DNA of 64,000 bases. Origin: Cristatella mucedo. Its lineage: Eukaryota; Bryozoa; Phylactolaemata; Cristatellidae. Shown here one piece after another: positions 21,075-64,000 of the stretch. The notes under the pieces were generated by a model, which had not been told where the DNA came from, made no database searches, and saw nothing but the letters and a program-made list of their open reading frames with translations. Location: NCBI GenBank assembly GCA_009760855.2, contig WPIO01000050.1:412501-476500 (forward strand). Reading direction: 5' to 3'. The position numbers and the translations under genes are program-made. Within the stretch, counting starts at the first letter, position 1, and each line of letters starts with the position of its first letter.

Positions 21075-23778
21075 CTTTTGTCAAGCGGCAAGATGGCGTA
21101 GCGTTGCCTTCCGTGACGTAACTACTATTACTCAGTGAAGCGAGTCCGCAGGGGGCAAGCTGCTCGTGAAAGTACAATTTCCGTGCATCCTTTAAGTGCG
21201 ATGTGGATGTTCGTTTTACTGGCCTGCAATCGCCGGCTGTCTTCAAAATAGTGAGGATAGTCCAACTAGGATTGTGTTATTGCTGTGCTTAGTGTATGGG
21301 CCGATGGCGTTTATGGCCGCTGGTTTATGAGCCGTCTAGGTTTGTTGGTAAATGGTTTTATGATGGTGAGTCACACTGCCTGCGCAGGTCAAGCAGTGTG
21401 AAGCAGGAAGAAGTGAAAGCGGAGGTCACGTGGTACGTGCTGGAGGAATGGACGAGTGAAGAAGGCCCCCTCCGCGTAGGCGTTTCGTTGCTTGTGCGTG
21501 CCGTCGCGTAATGCCGAAAGACCGTCAGCAAGCGGCAGACTGCGGAATCCTCTCAGGGCTTCTGAATGTATTTCTCTGAGAATGTCTAGTTAAGCTCTTC
21601 CGAATGCTCCGCGAGCCGTCAAACTTTGGCCATCAAACCTCGGGCAAAGGTCATTGCAGGTCATTGCAGTACCTACTGCCTGCCCTGCACTCCCTGCGAC
21701 TGCCCGCCACTGGTAGTCGACTGGTAACGGAGAGCTGGAACGATTGAGCGCTAAATCGGAGCAGGAACTCGCCGTAAGTTTGCGCGTGCCAGCGAAATCT
21801 GCAGCGGCGCATGAGGTGGGTCCTCCGGGATCTCACCGCACAGCGGGAAGCGCTTGCACGCTCGTCGGGGAGAGTCAATATTCTAAGGGTGAAACTTTTG
21901 CCCGATTGGGTACGCCTGACGCATTGACGCAGCCAAATACTTCATGCGCAGGTCGGTGCGCATTCTAGCCAACTGCTAGTAATAGAAGCCTCGTATGGCT
22001 GCCCGGCGCCAAAATTCGAGTTGGCTGCCCAGTCTATATACATAAATAAAGTATGCTTTCGGCTGATATAGTACGGCTGTATATGCCCATGGCAGTCAAT
22101 TACCCAATTGTATAATGGTTTAATCAATTTTTCGGAATTATAAAAGGATTGACGGATGCATACGCATGCTTGCAGCTAGAGGCATTCTGATGAGTTGAGC
22201 AATCCGCTAAATTGCGTAGCTCGAGTCCGCATTCGAATCGCATCGAATCAATCCGCGCGTTGCCACCTCCTCCTCCAGGGATCGACGGGACGAGCTGGAG
22301 GTTCGAGATTCGTGCGAAACCGAATGGAGATGGCGGGAAATGATGGCCGGATATGATGGCAGGAGAAAAGGCGGGAAAAGAGCTCAACTTGTGTAGCCGA
22401 AGCGCCAGCTGCTCCGATGCTGAGTTGTACGCTCAGGCGCAAGACGTACGTACGGCGATTGCAGGCGATCGCGGAACTCTGTCGGCCGAAGACGCGCCCA
22501 CCGCTGCCAGTCCTACACGAATGGCGGGACGACGGCGGCGGCGGCGGCCCGCAGAGGTCTCCAGTGCGACAGCTAAGCGATTCTAAGCGGACTCGAGCTA
22601 CGCAACCACTAGTTTGCTCATGACTGCTGTGTCGGCGCTATCCTCGCTGTTTTCGCTATCCTCGCTAAGCTTCAGGAAGCTTCAGTCGCTATCCGAGCGC
22701 CGTCGCTCCAGAAGGCAAGAGAACTAAGTGGGATGCTTAGCAAGGCTCGAAGGGTCGAAGGTCGAAGTGCAGAGCGTCGTCACTGTACATAAAAACGAAA
22801 GCAAACCTTTCGCCTTCGTCGGCGACGGCGTATGCCGTATAGGGGTCAGCGTAGATAGTGAAAAGAAAGGCGCCCAAAGCCGCGTTTGCTGCACACTGTC
22901 CGTCTTGCATCCTGCGTCATCATTACGTCATCATTACGCGCAAGCGTAGTCTCATAACAAGTCTCATAACGTCTCGCTCCATCTGCGTCCTGCTTGCTCA
23001 CTTGTCCCCCTTAAGTCGTCATTCAATAGCCGCGTGGGGAGTTTACACGGCCAGCTTTCCTTTCGCCTTGCATCCTACTATGCTCCGCCCCAAAGTGGTC
23101 GGGTTGGGGAAATCGATATCGCTTTGAACGCAGGCAATGGCCCTCAGCTGCGATGCACCTCCGGATGAATTTAACGAGGCACGAGATTCCACGAGATCGC
23201 CTTTCTCGCCTGCAGCCTCAAGACCCGATTACTGGACGAAGAGCTCGCGGAGACTCACGAGCATCGGGGACGCATCTCGCGGGCGGAACGCATCGACGAT
23301 CTCGGCGCTCAGCCAGCCACAGCGACCAGTAAAGGGATGAGGAAGGCGTGCCGCTGACCTCCGAGCTTTGATCTCCGACGGTGACTACAATTGTTGTTCG
23401 TCTGTCCAGTCTTTCGGCACGGGCGGTGTCAGTGCGAAGAAGTAGAACCTCGACCGTGCGCAGCTTTTCAGCCTCCGCCCATTCTCCCTTAAGATTTGGA
23501 CCGCCCCGCCCCCAAGTTTGATATTGTGAGCGCCCAAAGGCTGAAGCAAAGCCGAGTCAAAGCCGAGTCATCAACGGAAGCAAGGCGGACGCTGCAATCA
23601 CGGATTGAGACCGAACGCCGAGGTGCTCCCCACATGCTTTAAAAGGCTCTCCCGATAACCAACGCCCGTTTGCATCGACGCTAGCATGTCTCACCCAGAA
23701 AGTACCTAGTCCAGTGTAGAACTGAGCAGCTGCAATGCCCGGCGATTATGAAAAATGAGCTTGAAAGCTGAGCCTCAA
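21075..23778. other. Anonymous sequence, 2.7 kb
   Basis: The largest stretch without a recognised repeat left of the arrestin gene. Open frames are all under 90 codons and match no family I know. Confidence 0.45.
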
Positions 23779-25631
23779 TTAATAATAATAATATAAATAA
23801 TACACTTGATAAAGCGCCCTCGGATAATTCAATGTCATTCTAGGCGCTTTACATTTGCTGCAAAGGGAAACGCAATTGAATGGTGAGTAATATCATGCTT
23901 GATAAGCAACATAAATAGCATGGTTAAGGGTGACATGGACAGGGTCAGCATGCAAGTGTGGTTAGTGGCACCATGCACAGTCTCAGCATGCATAAGCGCA
24001 TAAAGGACGAATCGCTCAGACAACAAGCAGATACAAGCAGAGATACTCTACCCATGTCTCCATTCCTAAGTAGATTGTTGTACACCCGAAGCGATGCTGA
24101 CTCTTTGGAGTGATTAGTTCTAAAACCAGACCGGAACTTACTAGCAAGGGTTTCAAGTTTCAAAATGTGAGTTCAGCTGGTCTGCCACGACTCGCTCACG
24201 TGTCTTTGATAGGAAGGTAGAAGGGAGACTGGGCGGATGCTGCTCAGGTTCTCTTGGTCTAGTGTAACTTTCTGCAGTAGTGGCCTGACTACAGCTTTTT
24301 TGTGAGGTACTGGGACATGACCTGTGGCTAATGACATATTAATATTTTTAGTTATGCATGGCAGCAACAGATCAATGCGTCGTAGAAGCAGAGCAGTGGG
24401 AATAGGGTCTTAAGGACTTTCTAAGCATTCCAGGGGGATGCTGCCATCGCAGGAATGGACTCCCTGATCTTGTCTATCTTATGGACAAAGAATCGAGAGA
24501 AGCGATCGGCTAGATCATCACGACGATCATCAGGTAAGGAGCTATTCTGGGAGCGGTTGAGGAGATGGTTGGTCGTCGACATCATCATTTTTGGATCGTA
24601 CACCCGTGATTCAACCATTTTTTTCCAGACGCTAGACTTGGCCTTTGCTAGGATTGATTGGTACGAGCTATAGTAATCCTCGTATGCCTGTCGATGGGCA
24701 GTCAGTCCTAATCTTTAGCATGCTTTATCAAGCTTCCGCTTAGTAGACCCAGCTAGTTTAATGTCTGTGGTAAAACATAGGCCATCTGGGCGAGGACGCA
24801 CAGTACGCTTAATCAGATGTGCAAAATCGTCGAGCGTGTCAGCTACTGTCGTTTTGTAGCTATCTACCAATGATGACAGATCGGATGGGGGACTGAGCAG
24901 CAGAGGCGAGGCAGATATTCTCGTACGGACAGCATTGATGTCAAGCGTCTTGAGGTTTCGAGATTCACAGGTTCTTTTAGAGGAGGAGGAGGAGGCGGGC
25001 ACACACTGTAGATTGAATAAGATCTGCATGTGGTCAGATAAGCAGGATTTGGTAATAATTGGTGATGACAAAGTGCAGTTGTATAAGAAAATCTGGTCGA
25101 GTGTGGGATCCTTGATGTGAGTAGGGCCTTGTACATGAGCCAAAAGAGACAGTGAGTCAGTCAATGCACGAAATTTAGTGCTCAAGGCGTCAGATAAGTT
25201 ACCAAAATATATGTTGAAATCACCCATAACGATGAAGGATCGATTTATTACACACAAATCGAAATGAGATCGGAGAAATCTGAGATAAGGGAGGGTTTGG
25301 TACCTGGTGGGCGATAGACTACTGCCACTATCGGTAGCTTGTTTTCGGGTGAGACCAAGACGATTGATTCAAAAGACTGCTTCGAGGGTACCGCAAATGG
25401 CTTGAAGTTGAATTTAGAGCGCACGATAACAGCAACTCCACCCCCAGTTTTAATTGATCTAAGGGTGTGAAAGAATCAGGAACCAGTCGGGGTAGCGTCT
25501 TTAATTGTCGAACAGTTTACTGATTTTAGCCAAGTTTCAGCTAGGGAGAGCAGTTCAAGACCATTTTCAGAAATAAGGTCACTTATTACCAGAGGCTTAT
25601 TGCACATTGAGCGAGGATTCCCAAGGCAAGC
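23779..25631 (-). mobile_element. LINE copy with endonuclease domain, inverted, internally deleted
   Basis: Tail and hairpin at 23779-23870. At about 24025 the sequence jumps from 3' UTR to the RT N-terminal half (LASKFRSGFRTNHSKES), so the RT core and C-terminus are deleted. Continuing leftwards in the protein, the copy carries the linker and the APE endonuclease, including MGDFNIYFGNLSDALSTKFR, GGGVAVIVRSKFN and a YRPPGTKP-like segment, with several frame breaks. It is the only copy here showing most of the endonuclease. Confidence 0.9.
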
Positions 25632-25897
25632 GTTAATAATAATAACAATGCACTTGATAAAGCTCCCTCATAGAACTCAATCTCTCTCTAGGCGCTTTAC
25701 ATTTGCTGCAAAGGTAAATGCAATTGAATGGTGAGTAATAGCATGCTTGATAAACAAACAACAAGAATAACATGGTTAGGGGTGACATGCACAGGGTCAG
25801 CATGCAAATATGGTTAGTGGCAGCATGCACAGTGTCAGCATGCATAAGCACATGAAGGATGAATCACAGGGACCCACTAAATGCTGTCCTAAATTAG
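25632..25897 (-). mobile_element. LINE 3'-end fragment, inverted
   Basis: Tail, hairpin and about 200 bases of 3' UTR. Its (ATT)n tail directly abuts the 5' end of the 23.8-25.6 kb copy, making a tandem arrangement. Confidence 0.88.
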
Positions 25898-26765
25898 GCC
25901 GATGGAGTTATAACAGGCCTGATGACCGCAAAGATTCACACTGACGCAAGTAGAGAAGCGTGCTGAGCGGTTCGAGACAATGCTAGGGATACCAAACGAG
26001 CGGGTACTCAGCTCCCAGTTTCCTCCGCACGAGCGGCGTCTAAGCTGGCGGCTACGGCCACCGCGGCAGCTACGGGGTGCTTTTCTTTCGTTAATGCATA
26101 ATTTACGAATCTTAGCAACAGCAGTTACATCTAGGAATGCATTTGATCTACGATGACGCAGGGATAAGAGCTGCGGACGATCGTAACTAACATGCAGGTT
26201 ACTAGCTGCCTGCGTAGCTAAGGCAGCCGCCGGCGTGGGAGACCCAGCAGCCCAATGCGATAAGCGTTTAGATATCCATAGTAATTTCTTAGGCGATGCG
26301 CTCAAATAACAATCAGAATAACTTTAAATAGGTCTTAGCTGTATCGTTTCCGTATGCAATGTTTGCAAGAACTTCTATTTTCGGAAGAACTCTGCAACGA
26401 ACAACGAACACCCATGAGAGCGCTCTGTGTCAATGAACTTATGAACTATGTTATAAACTGTTATGAACTATGAGCCTGGCCGGCGAATATGCACTGAGAG
26501 CCGCTTATGAACCCATGGCCGTGATATGCCGAGGCTAATGAGCACCTCGATTTATGATTATTTTTTAGATAAACCAGATTAGTGTATGCGTTGCGACTTG
26601 GCCGCTTTATAAGGAATGGGCCTGACTGCCGAAGTCGCTCCCTTGGAGTAGCGGTCTGCCGCTCGGTCAGTCCTAGCGCAGAGCGTGAGCTGCTGCGAGA
26701 TCGTGAACGATTCTGTTGGAAGTCACTCGTAGCCAAAGTAGTAAGTTGGCTGACGCCGACGCCGA
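25898..26765. other. Anonymous sequence
   Basis: A 138-codon minus-strand frame at 25889-26305 has no recognisable motif. Nothing else is seen. Confidence 0.4.
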
Positions 26766-26814
26766 CAGAGAGAGACAGAAAAAGAGAGTGAGAGACTGAG
26801 AGAGAGATGCAGAC

Positions 26815-26908
<94 letters not shown>

Positions 26909-27090
26909 CAGACAGAGACAGAGAGACAGAGAGAGGGAGACAGAGAGAGAGAGAGACAGAGAGAGAGAGACAGAGAGAGAGAGAAAGAGGGAGAAAAAGA
27001 GAGAGAGAGAGAGAGGGAGAGAGAGATACAAAGAGAGAGAGAGAGAGAGAGACAAGAGACAGAGACAGAGAGACTGAGACGGAGAGACAG
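26766..27090. repeat. (GA)n microsatellite with GACA variants
   Basis: Pure (GA)n at 26820-26906, then mixed GACAGA and GAGGGA units. Confidence 0.93.
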
Positions 27091-27359
27091 ACAGAGTCGC
27101 CCGGTCATATTGCAGCGATATGTAGTGGGTATGGAGAGGCGCCCCAGAAGAATAGAATGGAGTTCAAAACAGAGGCCCGAAGGGTGATTTACTGGTGTCA
27201 AATGCTGCCGAAAGACCCCGGAGGGCTCGCAGTGAGGTCCAATCCTGGTTGGCGTTTTGCAATAGGTCGTTGTAAATCCGCATCGCAGATTGGCTTCGCG
27301 GAAACGGTTCGCTCCAAATTACGAGTGGAACTCGGGCCGACTCTAGCAAGCCCGCGCGC

Positions 27360-28446
27360 AGGATAGCTAGTGTCGACGCGAGGTCCGAGTTAAATATTGA
27401 GGCGAACGCGCGGCGAACGGGTCGATGAGATTGCGTGGGTTGCCAAGGGACCCGCGGTGCCCGGTGAGGTACGCGCGAACCGATGCGGTTGCCGCATTCG
27501 CGCGCCAGCCCGCGCGCGTTCCTCGAAGGATTAGCTTTGATCTCCGACCGACCGACCAGTGAGTATCGCAGTTCCGCCATTGCGAACGGCGGCCCGGGGA
27601 TAGAGGCGAAGCCGTGGCTGAGCGAGGGAACGTACTGAGTACGGCACTAGCTGAGCAGCCGGCATCTCCGGCCAACGTCGCGGGGAGAAAACCCAGCGCG
27701 ATTAGATAGCGCCGCCCGGATGGCGGCTACGGGAGTCGTCTGGCGCTGCCACGCCGATTCACCGGCTGTTGCGGCTCGGGCGCCGCGCGCGACAGCGCAG
27801 GTCCGCGCGCACCTGCAGCTCGCTGCGCCGTGCTGTAAGCGCAGATGCTGCGCAGAGCACATACGCTGCGGCCGTCGACCACGACAGCGACGACGGCGAA
27901 GGCGACCGTAACTGACCGAACTACGTCAGACTCGCCCAGAGGGCGGTAGCACCCACGTGACCCTATTGATTTTTTTAAGGACCTGCGCCGGCGCGCGCGG
28001 CCTTCAGCCTTTTGCTAGCCAGCTTACTGGTTAAGGGATCGATAAGTAACGTCGCTAATTGATAGTGTTGTAAGAATAGGGAGAATTTCGCCTCGTACAT
28101 AAGGCTTGTCGCAGGTGCGTACCGTATCTGCGCGCCGCCCTCGCTGTCGCGGGCAGTCGTACACCCACCCTCGTACTGACCCGGCTCGGGACTCTGCGGT
28201 CCGTCCCCAGCCGCCGCTTGCCGCCGAGGGTCGGGCTAGCCAGCTAGACGTCCGCGTCGCCGCCGCCGCCTGAAGTTTGTACGCATTTTACAGAAACGAG
28301 GCTTTTCGCCTCCGCCAGAGGTTGAAGGTTAGCGAGCGCCGAGGAAGAGGCGGCGGCGGCGGCGGCGGTGCAGTTGGGAGCCGACGTGCTGCTTGGCAGC
28401 CAGCGCCCTCGGCGGCGGCGACGACGACGACGACAGTCTGACGGAA
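27360..28446 (+). promoter_or_regulatory. CpG-rich promoter region and 5' leader of beta-arrestin
   Basis: The kilobase before the start codon is much richer in CpG than its surroundings, with many GCG and CGCC runs and a (GGC)n/(GAC)n stretch at about 28350-28435 next to the ATG. I see no TATA box at a convincing position. A CpG-island promoter with dispersed starts is inferred; the transcription start is unknown. Confidence 0.5.
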
Positions 28447-63790
<35,344 letters not shown>

Positions 63791-64000
63791 GTAAGGGCCC
63801 AACTGGTGCTCCTGCTGTGCCGCAGGCATGCGGCATAACTCTCGCTTCGAGAGCGCGCTCAGCAGCAGCAGCTGAGAGGCCGCTGCAGCAGCAGGCGTCT
63901 GCGGTCGCCGTGATCTCTAGTCGCTCGCTGTGGCCTTTGCTGGCAGCCGTGCTTGGTCGGGTGCCTGTGCTCGCAGCAGTTTCCGCCAGACGGCACGCGA

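Overview
This window is genomic DNA from an animal, most likely a bilaterian invertebrate. It has very few protein-coding bases, introns of 0.3 to 10 kb, dense dinucleotide microsatellites, many LINE and SINE retrotransposon copies, and one spliced conserved gene. I cannot name the species. The arrestin protein has invertebrate-looking features (THVDP in exon 3, YLKDRKV in exon 4), so a mollusc or other spiralian, an arthropod or a basal deuterostome are all possible.

The one gene I recognise is a non-visual (beta) arrestin on the + strand. Its start codon is at 28447 in a CpG-rich region, and eleven coding exons can be joined in frame across GT-AG introns up to 63790. They give 407 codons plus two bases. 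The last part of the C-terminal tail lies beyond the right edge. Exons, with 28447 as base 1 of the CDS: 28447-28499, 34409-34439, 44464-44524, 46874-47133, 47450-47509, 49779-50003, 50285-50369, 55426-55498, 58437-58583, 58906-59004, 63662-63790. Beta-arrestins bind phosphorylated G-protein-coupled receptors and link them to clathrin and AP2. The phosphate-sensing lysines, polar-core residues and finger loop are all visible.

The left 27 kb holds mobile elements, simple repeats and anonymous DNA. Two places look gene-like: a CpG-rich block at 5.9-6.8 kb with a possible first exon, and an exon-like minus-strand stretch at 2265-2590 with one in-frame stop.

Mobile elements: (1) an L2/CR1-type LINE family with an (ATT)n tail and a conserved 3' hairpin, present in many copies. 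The best copy, at about 40505-43135, keeps an uninterrupted 796-codon ORF with the RT motifs. (2) Two older related LINE families, at 37.9-38.9 kb and 56.4-57.5 kb. (3) A decayed LINE with a restriction-like endonuclease, of R2/NeSL type, at 10.86-12.46 kb. (4) A tRNA-derived SINE whose 3' tail copies the LINE hairpin, and a second tRNA-like SINE family. (5) A short hAT element at about 55950-56134 resembling the SPIN/URR1 group known for horizontal transfer. (6) A 133-bp foldback element at 52179-52311. (7) An unclassified repeat of about 170 bp, present twice in inverted orientation.

Microsatellites, mainly GA/CT, CA, AT and poly-C, make up a large share of the rest. Most long open frames in the window come from (GA)n or (CA)n tracts and are not genes.
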